This document shows, in pieces, positions 15,904-24,279 of a stretch of 34,425 nucleotides of DNA (position 1 is its first letter; the number at the start of each line of letters is the position of its first letter). Location of the stretch: the IMG/VR virus record IMGVR_UViG_3300035698_022672, positions 1-34,425 of that record; one strand, 5' to 3'. The DNA is from a virus. Under the pieces are notes generated by a model. It had not been told where the DNA came from and ran no database searches. It saw nothing but the letters and a program-made list of their open reading frames with translations. Both the position numbers and the translations under genes were made by a program.

Positions 15904-18022
15904 TATTTAAGGTTGTTATTATATCAGAAAGCATTGGGCCTTGTGTCGTATTTAGGGGTTGAATAGGTTTGGATTTTAAAATTGGTATAGGTTGTATTCT
16001 AGGCCTATTTTTATAGTTATCATTATCATAACTATTATCCTCAGATCTAGTTCCTCTAGATAAAGATATGTATCTTTGTTTTCCAAACTTAGAAAGTGTT
16101 CCTTTTGAAATTGGAGTAGTACCATCTAAGGTTGCTAATTCACCATTGGATGTTGTTAGTTTATCTTTCAAACCATCAAAATCATTTTTCTGTACTTGAG
16201 GTACAAAATCTTGAATTGGGATAAATTGAAATCCAGATACTTTTATCATCATTGGTAGTTCTTGTAATGTTAGATCCCGTCCACCATTATCATCTATGGA
16301 TATTTCCCATGGAGATTCTTGTGGTACAGTATACGTAATCCCTTTTAATATCCCTACCTGTTCATATAAATAACCACCTACAGTTAATTTAATTAAATTA
16401 CCTCTCATATACCCATCACTAGAATAATCAGGGGCACAAACGGAGGCCAGATAATTTAGTTTTTGATACATGGGTATAAGTTCTTCTTGAGATTGTGCCG
16501 CTACTGTCCATGACAAACTTATAGAACGGTCAAACCCTTGGTAGTTATACAAGTTTTCAGCTCTACCAGAAAACTTTTGTGAACCCCAGTTTGCATTGTA
16601 GCTGTCTTCCATACCATCTAAAAGTGCTCTGAAGTGTAGGTAGTTGGTAAAACTAGGATCATCATTATTTATTATACCAATTCTAAATGATACAAAATCA
16701 TTATAATCATTTTTCCCTAATTGGGATCCGTTTCCTACGGTATTGGTGGAATATATAGGGTATGCATTTATTTTATCAATAGCTTCTCCTGTTCCCTCTG
16801 TATAGCTATTTTTTCTCCATTTTGATGTTCTCCCAGGATCTCCTAAATTTACTCTACCTGTTGAGGTTTTAGTTGTATCTGTGTAATTTACTGATGATGT
16901 TCCTGTTTTTCTAAAATCTTGTAAACCATTTTCTCCTTTTTCAGAAGCATCCCCGGCTGACATTAATTCGTTGTAGTCTAAAGTATTTTTTAATCCTGCT
17001 ACAGTGTTATCTGCTTTAAAGGTATTTGATTGGAAAACATTAGTTTTAAAATCTCTAAGGGGTGTATTTAAATTATTATATGTTTTGTATTTACCCTGGT
17101 TTATGTCTTGGACCGTTATACTATCATAAATTTGACTTACAGATAGACCTAAGATTTTTGCCCCTTGGTATTGAGGGTTTGGTCTTTTAAAAACTGAATA
17201 GTTTTCCCTACCTATCTCAACAGGACCTAAGGGGTTAGCATCATCTTTTATTTTATTACTTGTAGAAAAGAATAAATCTGAATTAGATTTGGATCCTGCT
17301 AGGTTTGGGTTGTTTACACCTGTTCTATTTTTTGATAAAAGTATTTGCGTATTTCCTACACCTAAAACTGATCCCGGTCCTCCACTATATTCGTAAAGAA
17401 CATTATTTTTAGTACTGTTGGGGGTGATCCATTTATCGGTAAAAGTTATTAACCTACTTGAATTGGTGTTTTTTACTCTTTCTCGAGAGGCATCTGTCTT
17501 CCAATAAGTGGCATTTGCTAATGGAAGATTTTGACCGAGAATCCCGTTTATAAAACCAAGTATACCATCACCAAAGTCACCATTGGCCGCGGCTTCACTA
17601 TTATCTACAAAGGGGTTTAGACCTTGTTTAACTAAATGACCACCAAGAGGATTTGCAGCTGCCTGTAATATTGTAGATGTTGGTAGATATATACCATTAT
17701 TTAAAATTCTATCTTTTCCTTTCCCTGCTTTTATATCTACTGCAGATCTTGATAATACATTCTGCTTTGCTATAAATAATATACCGTTTGGTGATTTAAA
17801 ATCAAAAAACATTTTAGTTAATCTAGAAACATCCTTGGCTACTTGTGTAGGGAGTAAGGATCCTCCTCTTAATAAGAAGTCCTCATCACCTAAACCCCCA
17901 CCATCAATAAATCCGGTTGGGATAGGTTTGGTAACGTAAGGTTGACCACTACTGGCACCATCACGTCGATCATTTCCGTACCTTAAAGATTTAAGGTTGG
18001 TAATTAGATTAACTAAAGCCAT
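15896..18022 (-). CDS. Large tail/baseplate structural protein
   Basis: The 708-residue product lies between the tape measure region and the gp53-like gene. Most of it is Asn/Gly/Ser-rich and looks like a beta-rich virion protein with flexible linkers. About residues 450-600 form a denser domain containing FTNYLHFRALLDGMEDSYNAN, YNYQGFDRSISLSWTVAAQS and VGGYLYEQVGILKGITYTVP. This pattern is reminiscent of tube-like or tube-initiator domains of contractile tails. A role at the tube-baseplate junction (the place of T4 gp48/gp54) is my inference from that domain and the gene order. There is no signal peptide or membrane segment. Confidence 0.68.
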   Translation of the reverse strand: MALVNLITNLKSLRYGNDRRDGASSGQPYVTKPIPTGFIDGGGLGDEDFLLRGGSLLPTQVAKDVSRLTKMFFDFKSPNGILFIAKQNVLSRSAVDIKAGKGKDRILNNGIYLPTSTILQAAANPLGGHLVKQGLNPFVDNSEAAANGDFGDGILGFINGILGQNLPLANATYWKTDASRERVKNTNSSRLITFTDKWITPNSTKNNVLYEYSGGPGSVLGVGNTQILLSKNRTGVNNPNLAGSKSNSDLFFSTSNKIKDDANPLGPVEIGRENYSVFKRPNPQYQGAKILGLSVSQIYDSITVQDINQGKYKTYNNLNTPLRDFKTNVFQSNTFKADNTVAGLKNTLDYNELMSAGDASEKGENGLQDFRKTGTSSVNYTDTTKTSTGRVNLGDPGRTSKWRKNSYTEGTGEAIDKINAYPIYSTNTVGNGSQLGKNDYNDFVSFRIGIINNDDPSFTNYLHFRALLDGMEDSYNANWGSQKFSGRAENLYNYQGFDRSISLSWTVAAQSQEELIPMYQKLNYLASVCAPDYSSDGYMRGNLIKLTVGGYLYEQVGILKGITYTVPQESPWEISIDDNGGRDLTLQELPMMIKVSGFQFIPIQDFVPQVQKNDFDGLKDKLTTSNGELATLDGTTPISKGTLSKFGKQRYISLSRGTRSEDNSYDNDNYKNRPRIQPIPILKSKPIQPLNTTQGPMLSDIITTLNNG

Positions 18023-18038
18023 ATTTTAGGTATTTTTA

Positions 18039-18215
18039 TTAGTTACCTGTATTGTCTGTAGAAGTTGGGGTTTTTAATACATAATCTTGATAAGTTCCAT
18101 CTTGGAAAGAATTATTGATTGGTATTGCACCCATTTGTAATGGAGCCGTTGGTTGATTACCCTTTAATGGGGTCATTGTTGTACCAGAAGTTGTTAATTT
18201 GTCTAATAATGCCAT
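18039..18215 (-). CDS. 58-residue tail-module protein
   Basis: An ATG at 18215 opens a 58-codon frame ending in TAA at 18041-18039. It encodes a Thr/Pro/Gln-rich peptide starting MALLDKLTTSGTTMTPLKG and ending KTPTSTDNTGN. The next gene starts 16 bases after its stop, and a copy of the AATATTTATAATAAAA box lies 28 bases before its start. Both spacings are what other tail genes here show, so I accept it as real despite its length. The function is unknown. It could be a small structural or scaffolding component. Confidence 0.6.
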   Translation of the reverse strand: MALLDKLTTSGTTMTPLKGNQPTAPLQMGAIPINNSFQDGTYQDYVLKTPTSTDNTGN

Positions 18216-18243
18216 AATTTTTGATTTTTATAGTTAGGGTTAA

Positions 18244-18259
18244 TTTTATTATAAATATT
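18244..18259 (-). promoter_or_regulatory. AATATTTATAATAAAA box, copy 1
   Basis: Minus-strand AATATTTATAATAAAA lies between the tape measure stop and the 58-residue gene. Three exact copies and one with a single change occur in the window, all just before tail genes. It contains TATAAT, and read from the other strand it contains TATAAATA, the T4 late-promoter box. It is a candidate late promoter or translation-leader element. Confidence 0.5.
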
Positions 18260-18260
18260 G

Positions 18261-20519
18261 TTATTGGATAGAATATGCACTCATACCTGCAACCGTACCC
18301 ACTTCTATTGAGTCCATGTTTAATTGGGGTGTTGGTTTATTTATTAAGGCTTGAAGTAATGCATTGGTCTTTTTTGATTCTGTATTATCCGGCATCTGTA
18401 TTGAGCCTTTTGGTTGGGATACTACATCATCACCCTTAGGAAATAAATTAGTTCCAGCTATGACCGTATCTTTATTATTTAAGGATATTGAGCCTTCAGG
18501 ACCCATTAATGTCCTAGCACCATAACCCCCACCACTTCCTCCAGGTGACATTATATCATCCCCCTGTTTAGCTTTGCTAAGGTATCCGGATAAACCAGCA
18601 AAAACAGCAGCTGCCATACCCAGGGCAAGAAAACCACCAATAACCGGGATTCCTCCGACAGATTTAGCAACATTTGCAGCTGCACCCACTATAGAGGCAC
18701 CTGCGGATTTTAGGTTTTGTTTTATAATTGTTTTATTTAATCCTATTTGTGCTAATTTAGCTGCTATTGATAAAGCGGAGTTTACTACAATAACCCCCCC
18801 AATTAAACCCATCATGGTATAAAGCCCAAATGAACTTTCTGTTAATTTTGCAAAAACATCTAACATAGAACCTAGAGGACCATCTACCATATTTGCAAGA
18901 GAAGATTGAATCTTAACTATAACATCTGCTAATTTATCTTGTGCCGCCTGTTGTTGGTATTGTTGTAGTAGAAGTTTTCCGTTTTCAGTACCTCTTAATT
19001 TATCTAAGGTTCCAGCTTCTGCTAGTTGTTTAATATTTGTTACCCCCAAGGCATTTAAAGTTTCTTGGGTCCTTAAAGTATCAGCTAATTGATCAGCACT
19101 CATTCCTGCTGCCTTTGCTAATGACTCTTGTTGTATAACATTTAATTTACCAAAATCAGTGGCGCTACCCATCTGTTTTACAATTTCTTCGGTAGCTTCT
19201 GCACTTTTTCCTTGTAAAGATAATGATCTAGCTCTTTCAAGATTCAAAGATTTACCAGTCAGTAATTCTGCTTCTAATTCACTAGAAATAGAAGATTCAA
19301 AATCAAGTAACCCCCTAGCTATACCTTGTGTTTCTTTTAAAGAAAGACCTAATTTATTAGCGGTTACAACTGCTTGGGCTAAAGCTTTATTATTAAAACC
19401 ATATTGTGCCCCTAATTGACCATTAGCATTGGCTACCTCTTTTAATACTTTTTGACCTTCTAACCTTATCCCTGTTTCTTTTTCTAAACCAACTACACTA
19501 TTTAGTATTTCTTCTGATACTACTTTTGCGCTTTTACCTTGTGCTAGCCCTAGTTTTAATAGATTAGCTGCCTCTTCACCTTGTAAGCCTACCTTTTTGG
19601 AAAGCATTATTTGATCCTTTAATTGATCATGTGTATAACCTCTTGAAGTACCTAAGGAGGAAGATAAATCCTCTTGGGCATGCATCATTTTTTCTACGGT
19701 TATATAGGCTTTACCACTAGCCATGGCAACAGAATTCATTTCATCTGTTATCCCTCTAGCCTCGTCTTTGCTTATTCCTAGGGTTTTAGCAAAATTGGTT
19801 GTTGCCGTTTCTAATTTAAAAAAACCTGCTATAATAAAGGCAATCCCCCCTTGGGCCATTGCATTAGTTGAGTTTTTAGCTCTATCTATTTGAGCAGCAA
19901 ATTTGTCAGCACCATTTAGTTTTGGGTCAATACCTACTTTAAATTGGGCTATTCCTTTCCCTAAACTTTCTAAAGGACCCGATAATAGGGGGCCAAGTCC
20001 TGGTATGGTTTTTAAACCTTTTGCTAGTTTATCAACAAAACCCGTGGATTTATTTATATTTTCAATTTGGGTAGCGGTATTACCAAAGGATTTCGTTAAA
20101 TCATCTGAAGTATTTACTGCATCTTGGAGTTTTAGGTTGGTCTTTGATAAGGCTAATAATTCCTCATCGGTAGCATTACTCATTTTTGACTGATTAGCTA
20201 GTATGGTACTTTGGGCCATAGCCCTCTTACTTGCTAAATTTGCTAAATCCTTGTTAAGTGAAGTTCTTGTTTTGGTGTTAGATAAGTCTTTATCACCATA
20301 TTGAGCCAATTTCGCGGCAGTTGCAGATAAATTTCTTATATCTTTTTCTGCTGTTTTGTAATTAGTGGAAAATTCTTTGGAGGTTTTGGCGTTGTTAGAT
20401 AACTGAGTCGCGATATCATTAAAAGTTTGTCTGGATTCTGCTGCTGCAACCGAGGCATCTTTTAAGGCATCCCTATACTCTATAGCACTTAATTTTGCTT
20501 TTTCTATGTCATCCGCCAT
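18261..20519 (-). CDS. Tail tape measure protein
   Basis: The 752-residue protein is largely alpha-helical. The charged coiled-coil N-terminal part (about 1-165) has many Ala/Lys/Asp/Ser heptads. Helical repeats follow, and then a hydrophobic, glycine-rich segment near residues 565-650 (YTMMGLIGGVIVVNSALSIA; GGIPVIGGFLALGMAAAVFAGL), as expected for a protein that lines the tube and helps open the host membrane. The last ~100 residues form a Gly/Ser-rich tail that may contact the hub. At roughly 1.5 angstrom per residue the predicted tail is about 110 nm. It lies downstream of the tube and gp26-like genes, the standard place. Confidence 0.9.
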   Translation of the reverse strand: MADDIEKAKLSAIEYRDALKDASVAAAESRQTFNDIATQLSNNAKTSKEFSTNYKTAEKDIRNLSATAAKLAQYGDKDLSNTKTRTSLNKDLANLASKRAMAQSTILANQSKMSNATDEELLALSKTNLKLQDAVNTSDDLTKSFGNTATQIENINKSTGFVDKLAKGLKTIPGLGPLLSGPLESLGKGIAQFKVGIDPKLNGADKFAAQIDRAKNSTNAMAQGGIAFIIAGFFKLETATTNFAKTLGISKDEARGITDEMNSVAMASGKAYITVEKMMHAQEDLSSSLGTSRGYTHDQLKDQIMLSKKVGLQGEEAANLLKLGLAQGKSAKVVSEEILNSVVGLEKETGIRLEGQKVLKEVANANGQLGAQYGFNNKALAQAVVTANKLGLSLKETQGIARGLLDFESSISSELEAELLTGKSLNLERARSLSLQGKSAEATEEIVKQMGSATDFGKLNVIQQESLAKAAGMSADQLADTLRTQETLNALGVTNIKQLAEAGTLDKLRGTENGKLLLQQYQQQAAQDKLADVIVKIQSSLANMVDGPLGSMLDVFAKLTESSFGLYTMMGLIGGVIVVNSALSIAAKLAQIGLNKTIIKQNLKSAGASIVGAAANVAKSVGGIPVIGGFLALGMAAAVFAGLSGYLSKAKQGDDIMSPGGSGGGYGARTLMGPEGSISLNNKDTVIAGTNLFPKGDDVVSQPKGSIQMPDNTESKKTNALLQALINKPTPQLNMDSIEVGTVAGMSAYSIQ

Positions 20520-20526
20520 AAGTATG

Positions 20527-20542
20527 TTTTGTTATAAATATT
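20527..20542 (-). promoter_or_regulatory. AATATTTATAACAAAA box, copy 2 (one change)
   Basis: This copy differs from the other three by one base (TATAAC instead of TATAAT) and ends only 7 bases before the tape measure ATG. That is too close to serve as a -10 box for this gene. The position fits a translation-leader element better, or a different transcription geometry. Confidence 0.4.
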
Positions 20543-20563
20543 AGGAATAATTAAAATTTAAAT

Positions 20564-20860
20564 CTATTTATAACTACTTTTATTTTGGTAGGGTTTTGAG
20601 GCTTTAGCAAATTCGGGAACATTGGCCGTTCCATCGGAGTTTGTTAGAGAAGGAGACCCAGAATTATTTGATGCAGCTTTTAATTTTTCATTTTCGCTGT
20701 CAACATAATCCTGGATTTCTTTAAATGTGAATTTTCTTAACCAAATAGGCATATTGTAAACTGTGAACCAATCATACCCACCATTACCGTGGTATACTAT
20801 ATTATGAATCTGTCTAAAAATACCTTGTCTAGTATATCCTGCTTCTTTAGACCTCAGGCC
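20564..20860 (-). CDS. Frameshifted extension of the gp26-like protein (tail assembly chaperone C-terminus)
   Basis: This frame is open from a stop at 20923 down to 20564. Its only ATG, at 20752, falls inside a conserved-looking stretch: GIFRQIHNIVYHGNGGYDWFT, then VYNMPIWLRKFTFKEIQDY. An independent 62-residue protein from that ATG would lose the upstream half. Entry by a +1 shift at the T7 run (20861-20867), after codon 238 of the gp26-like gene, gives a 336-residue fusion. The position between tube and tape measure is where many tailed phages make chaperone pairs by frameshifting. The last ~50 residues are Ser/Asn/Lys-rich and look disordered. Protein-like composition supports translation. 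The mechanism is inferred. Confidence 0.6.
   Translation of the reverse strand, partial: GLRSKEAGYTRQGIFRQIHNIVYHGNGGYDWFTVYNMPIWLRKFTFKEIQDYVDSENEKLKAASNNSGSPSLTNSDGTANVPEFAKASKPYQNKSSYK
20565..20572 (-). promoter_or_regulatory. TATAAATA late-promoter-like box before tape measure
   Basis: The minus strand reads TATAAATA at 20572-20565, an exact match to the T4 late-promoter box in the sense orientation, with 45 bases between it and the tape measure ATG. It overlaps the last codons of the upstream open frame. A single 8-base match in AT-rich DNA is weak evidence. Confidence 0.35.
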
Positions 20861-21575
20861 AAAAAAAGTTGATATTAACAGGGATGGGTTTTTTTGTATT
20901 TGAGTTATTGGGAAAAAAAGTCAAATCAACGTCTGGTTGTATTTGATTAACATATTCTCTTAATGCCCTTGAATCCCGAGCTAAGAGAGCAGTGTCTACA
21001 AATTTTCTAACGGATGGTGGATCTGTTTCTCCATTAACCGAGGTAATCATATACTTCAATCTGGTGGATAGTTCAGGATTTGCATCCTTATTTAATCTTC
21101 TAAGCCCTTCTAATTCTTGTGTTATTTTTAATTCATCTCCGTGAGTAAGAAGTTTAAAGGTAATTGGTGTTGTTGTGTGTGGTAAGGTGAATGCAAAATC
21201 ATTTTGACCTTGGTTGAACATTGTTTCATCTAGTTCTCTATTTTCTATAAGTCCTAAATCCACCTCATATTCCTCATCGGAGTATGTAAATTTATATTCT
21301 CCCCCATAACCCAATACTCTAGCGGCTACCATTATAGCATTTTTATCTCCTACTATAATATCATTATAATCAATTTTAGAAACTATTAAAGATTTCAATA
21401 GTCTATCAATTACTGTTCCTTTTTCAATGTAAGATTGGTTAGTTAAAATATCTTCTTCCTTAGCGGTCATATATTTGAGTTCAATTTTACCACTTGATAA
21501 GGGATTATCTTTAGGATATACTAACCCTTTAGAGGGTAATTCAATTATTTCAGTTGGGAATTTAAATTCGGTCAT
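20847..21575 (-). CDS. T4 gp26-like baseplate/tail assembly protein
   Basis: The 242-residue product resembles the T4_baseplate (gp26) family. It starts FKFPTEIIELPSKGLVYPKD, continues with SSGKIELKYMTAKEEDILTNQSYIEKG and GDKNAIMVAARVLGYG, and ends in the short hydrophobic motif NINFFWPEV. In T4, gp26 takes part in baseplate hub assembly. Its location here, between tube and tape measure, also fits a tape-measure chaperone. It is the first gene after the terminator at 21624-21647. The T7 run inside the final FF codons may divert some ribosomes into the downstream frame. Confidence 0.78.
   Translation of the reverse strand: MTEFKFPTEIIELPSKGLVYPKDNPLSSGKIELKYMTAKEEDILTNQSYIEKGTVIDRLLKSLIVSKIDYNDIIVGDKNAIMVAARVLGYGGEYKFTYSDEEYEVDLGLIENRELDETMFNQGQNDFAFTLPHTTTPITFKLLTHGDELKITQELEGLRRLNKDANPELSTRLKYMITSVNGETDPPSVRKFVDTALLARDSRALREYVNQIQPDVDLTFFPNNSNTKKPIPVNINFFWPEV
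20861..20868 (-). other. Candidate +1 frameshift site
   Basis: The gp26-like frame reads AAC TTT TTT TGG CCT GAG GTC TAA on the minus strand. Skipping one T after TTT TTT gives GGC CTG AGG and enters the downstream open frame, with the upstream stop only a few codons away. A second possible site is TTT TTT CCC A at about 20909-20917, where slipping by +1 reaches the same frame. Either choice is untested. Confidence 0.45.
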
Positions 21576-21623
21576 AGTCTTTATTTATTAAAACGTTTGT
21601 TTGTTGATACATATGTAAAATAC

Positions 21624-21647
21624 AAAAAAGCTTAGTATAAACCAAGC
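21624..21647 (-). terminator. Rho-independent terminator after the tail tube gene
   Basis: On the minus strand GCTTGG and CTAAGC pair (one G-T) around a TTTATA loop and are followed directly by TTTTTT. It lies 27 bases after the tube stop. It would end or attenuate transcripts carrying sheath and tube, which are needed in many copies, before the assembly-protein and tape measure genes. Confidence 0.8.
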
Positions 21648-21673
21648 AATTTTGAAAAATATTTGTATTGTTT

Positions 21674-22162
21674 TTAGAAATTTAACACACAATAATCAGG
21701 TTGTACTGTCATTGTGATTTCTTGAGCGGCACCATCTTGGTCCCAACCATAATCTCCAAATGAAGCTTCTGTAATCATTGCTCCTTTGATTATCCATTCT
21801 GATACTACATCCCCTACAGGACCTAATACATTTATGGTTAAATCTTTTTTATAGAAATCACTATATCCATCTCTACCTGTTACTGATTCGTGGTGTAATC
21901 TAACCCACTCCATTACTGATTGTGCACCAGATGGGGTAATTGGGTCGAATAATGTGAACTGAATAGTTCCCCAAGTTGTTTTACCCTTTACAAAACGTTG
22001 AACGTTGATGTGATTTAAAGGTACTGTTCCTTGTGATACTGTTACAGCTCCAACTCCCTTCATAATATATGCGGGAAATCCATCTACAAAAGCAATGAAT
22101 CTATTCTTTTGTTTTGGTTCAAATGCTGTGAAAAATATTTCGTTTGGGTTTAATACTGCCAT
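21674..22162 (-). CDS. Tail tube protein, T4 gp19-like
   Basis: The 162-residue protein matches the contractile-tail tube fold in length and pattern. It has the N-terminal NRFIAFVDGFPAYIMKGVGAVTVSQ, and the KTTWGTIQFTLFDPITPSGAQSVMEWVRLHHES strand and loop. LTINVLGPVGDVVSEWIIKGAMITEASFG follows, and the end is ITMTVQPDYCVLNF. Stacked hexamers form the inner tube through which DNA passes. The gene follows the sheath gene, as in T4 (gp18-gp19), and is followed by a strong terminator. The start at 22162 is 14 bases from a promoter-like box. Confidence 0.9.
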   Translation of the reverse strand: MAVLNPNEIFFTAFEPKQKNRFIAFVDGFPAYIMKGVGAVTVSQGTVPLNHINVQRFVKGKTTWGTIQFTLFDPITPSGAQSVMEWVRLHHESVTGRDGYSDFYKKDLTINVLGPVGDVVSEWIIKGAMITEASFGDYGWDQDGAAQEITMTVQPDYCVLNF

Positions 22163-22175
22163 TTTTGTTATCTTA

Positions 22176-22191
22176 TTTTATTATAAATATT
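22176..22191 (-). promoter_or_regulatory. AATATTTATAATAAAA box, copy 3
   Basis: An exact copy of the 16-base box sits in the 43-base gap between the sheath stop and the tube start, 13 bases upstream of the tube ATG. Its presence inside the sheath-tube gap would allow separate high-level expression of the tube gene. Confidence 0.5.
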
Positions 22192-22205
22192 CGATTTTTT
22201 TATTC

Positions 22206-23951
22206 TTACGATGGAAATGTTGCTCCAGTTGGTAAAACATTGAAATCTAGTAAAATAAATTCTGCTGTTTTAGTTGGCTGTAAGAATAACTGTCCTATTA
22301 ACTCGTTTCTATCTATTACATCTGGTGTATTATTAGATTCGTCCATTACAACTTTAAAGGCATATAATCCTTGTCTTTGTTGAACGTTTTCTAAATATGG
22401 ATTAACTTGTGTTAAGAAATTATTTCTTGTTGCTATTGTATTTTGTTCAAATACTAAATTATCAGCAATTTGAGATATATAATCTTTAAGTGTTATCAAT
22501 AATCTACGTACATTTATTCTATCAAGTGCAGAAGCGGCTTTTTGTAATGTTTTCTGACCAAATACTACAACACCTTGATTGGGGAAGGTAGCTATTGGAT
22601 TTATGTTTGCTTCGTATAAAGTATCTCTATTTCCAGAAGTTAATTTTCTTTCAGCTCTAACTACTTGCCCCATTCCTCCCCTAGTAATACCTGCGGGTGC
22701 GAACCATGGATCACTTGAAGCATCTGTAAATGCATATATTCCAGGAATAAACGTTGAAGCTGGTATGTAAACTAACATTCCAGTGTTTGGATCAACTGTT
22801 TGTAACCATGGCCAATATGTGGATGTATAGCTATTATCAATACCCGCTACTTGTGTCGTCACTGCAGATATTGCGGCACCATAAGGTACCATATCAACTA
22901 CGGCAATGTTATCACCACGTGAAATGGCATTGTTCATTAAACTAGTGACTTGTGTTGCATGTTTTGAGTTTAATAAACCGGGTGCATAAATTACATTATA
23001 TTGGTAATCGTCTTGATTGGCTAATAAAGCAATTGCATCTGTATAGTCAGTTCCTATTAAACCCTGTGTTTGTAATCCGATTGCTTCATAAAATTTATTA
23101 GCTCCACCTGTCATTATATTACTTCCAACACCAGTACCAAAAACACCTTGTGCACTACCTGACCCGGCTGCTGGTAAACTACCAGTAAACTCGTTTTTAG
23201 CAGAACCATCGTTATTAAAATAATGAGGGGTTGGGAAATTTACTTGTTTTACTCTTACATAAGAAGAGATATTAGGGTGAGATCCTGATTCTTGTAAATA
23301 TGTTGAACCATCTAGAGTTATTACTGTTGTTGATACGTCACCAATTGCTCTTGAAATATAATTAGGTGCAAATGGATCTAATGAAATATTATTGTAGTTT
23401 TCTAAAATAACTTTATTATTTTGAGTATCATTTCCTCGTCTAATTAATAATGAAAATACACCTGATGATGAGTTTACACTTGCGATTTCCCATCTAAAGT
23501 TATCAGATGATCCAGATAATAATGAATTATTAGACCCAGACGGTCCACTACTATTCATTAAGTCTCCTTGTGATATTGTTTCTAATACAAAAGGTGAGGT
23601 ATTAGCAGCACCCGTTCCTTTAGAACCCGTAGGCATCAATGAACTAGTTGCTGATGTCCAATTTGCAGATGATGATACCACACGTGTTACTAACAATGAA
23701 TTACCCCCATTTTGGAAGTATTGATTGGCTGCAATTGAAGTTAGGTAAGTAAATTGACCTGATCCGCTTTCTAGGGCTCCACCAAAAATATTTTGGTAAG
23801 AACTAAATGAGCTAATTAAAGTAGGTCTTTCAACAGGACCCTTAGTTGTTGGTCCTATAATAGCCGCGCCTCTAACAGTTGGTTGAGCGGTAACAAAGGA
23901 TTGATCGTTTTCTCTTGCTAGTACTCCAGGAGATATTAATGTTTCTGCCAT
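22206..23951 (-). CDS. Tail sheath protein, T4 gp18-like
   Basis: The 581-residue protein shows the sheath signature. The N-terminus PGVLARENDQSFVTAQPTVRGAAIIGPTTKGP is followed by the middle variable domain. The conserved C-terminal half contains APAGITRGGMGQVVRAERKL, INPIATFPNQGVVVFGQKTL, LDRINVRRLLITLKDYI and a final strand AEFILLDFNVLP. The sheath contracts to drive the tube through the host envelope, which fixes the phage as a myovirus. About residues 90-270, rich in Ser/Gly/Asn, correspond to the outer protrusion domain, the part most free to vary between phages. Confidence 0.93.
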   Translation of the reverse strand: MAETLISPGVLARENDQSFVTAQPTVRGAAIIGPTTKGPVERPTLISSFSSYQNIFGGALESGSGQFTYLTSIAANQYFQNGGNSLLVTRVVSSSANWTSATSSLMPTGSKGTGAANTSPFVLETISQGDLMNSSGPSGSNNSLLSGSSDNFRWEIASVNSSSGVFSLLIRRGNDTQNNKVILENYNNISLDPFAPNYISRAIGDVSTTVITLDGSTYLQESGSHPNISSYVRVKQVNFPTPHYFNNDGSAKNEFTGSLPAAGSGSAQGVFGTGVGSNIMTGGANKFYEAIGLQTQGLIGTDYTDAIALLANQDDYQYNVIYAPGLLNSKHATQVTSLMNNAISRGDNIAVVDMVPYGAAISAVTTQVAGIDNSYTSTYWPWLQTVDPNTGMLVYIPASTFIPGIYAFTDASSDPWFAPAGITRGGMGQVVRAERKLTSGNRDTLYEANINPIATFPNQGVVVFGQKTLQKAASALDRINVRRLLITLKDYISQIADNLVFEQNTIATRNNFLTQVNPYLENVQQRQGLYAFKVVMDESNNTPDVIDRNELIGQLFLQPTKTAEFILLDFNVLPTGATFPS

Positions 23952-23975
23952 CTTATTATATTATTTTTAATATTG

Positions 23976-23991
23976 TTTTATTATAAATATT
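23976..23991 (-). promoter_or_regulatory. AATATTTATAATAAAA box, copy 4
   Basis: An exact copy of the 16-base box lies 24 bases before the sheath ATG, in the 58-base gap after the coiled-coil gene. If it is a promoter, it would start the sheath-tube transcript that ends at the terminator at 21624-21647. Confidence 0.5.
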
Positions 23992-24009
23992 AAATTTTCT
24001 TTCAAAAAA

Positions 24010-24264
24010 CTATTTTGATAGAGTAAATTCTCCATTTTCTAAATTAATACTACCATCACCATATTTATCTTGTAAGGATTTAGCAGTTTTATTAGATTCT
24101 TCTTGTAAATCAGCAAATTTATCTAATATTGTACTTCTTTGACCCTCTAACATGGCTTTCTGGATGTCAACATTACCTAAATTGATTGTAAGTTGGGTTT
24201 GTTTGTTTTGATAATCTCTTAAGTTTTTTAATTCTTCTTCTGATAGTTTAATTTTTTCACTCAT
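24010..24264 (-). CDS. Short coiled-coil protein upstream of sheath
   Basis: The 84-residue product is highly charged with leucine-spaced heptads (LSEEELKNLRDYQNKQTQLTIN; TILDKFADLQEESNKTAKSLQDKYGDG) and ends in a short GEFTLSK strand. It predicts one long coiled coil with no membrane segment. It lies between the sugar cassette and the sheath gene. It could be a small tail-assembly or chaperone protein, but no homologous family can be named. Confidence 0.6.
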   Translation of the reverse strand: MSEKIKLSEEELKNLRDYQNKQTQLTINLGNVDIQKAMLEGQRSTILDKFADLQEESNKTAKSLQDKYGDGSINLENGEFTLSK

Positions 24265-24279
24265 AATTTCTGTTTTTAT

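Noticed and set aside
20564-20752. Independent 62-residue protein starting MPIWLRKF
   Set aside because: The frame is open and protein-like well upstream of this ATG. The extension by frameshifting explains it better, although internal initiation is not excluded.
20895-20904. A_AAA_AAA (ACA AAA AAA CCC, minus strand) as a -1 frameshift site in the gp26-like gene
   Set aside because: The -1 frame meets a stop within a few codons, and the protein-like extension is in the +1 frame instead.
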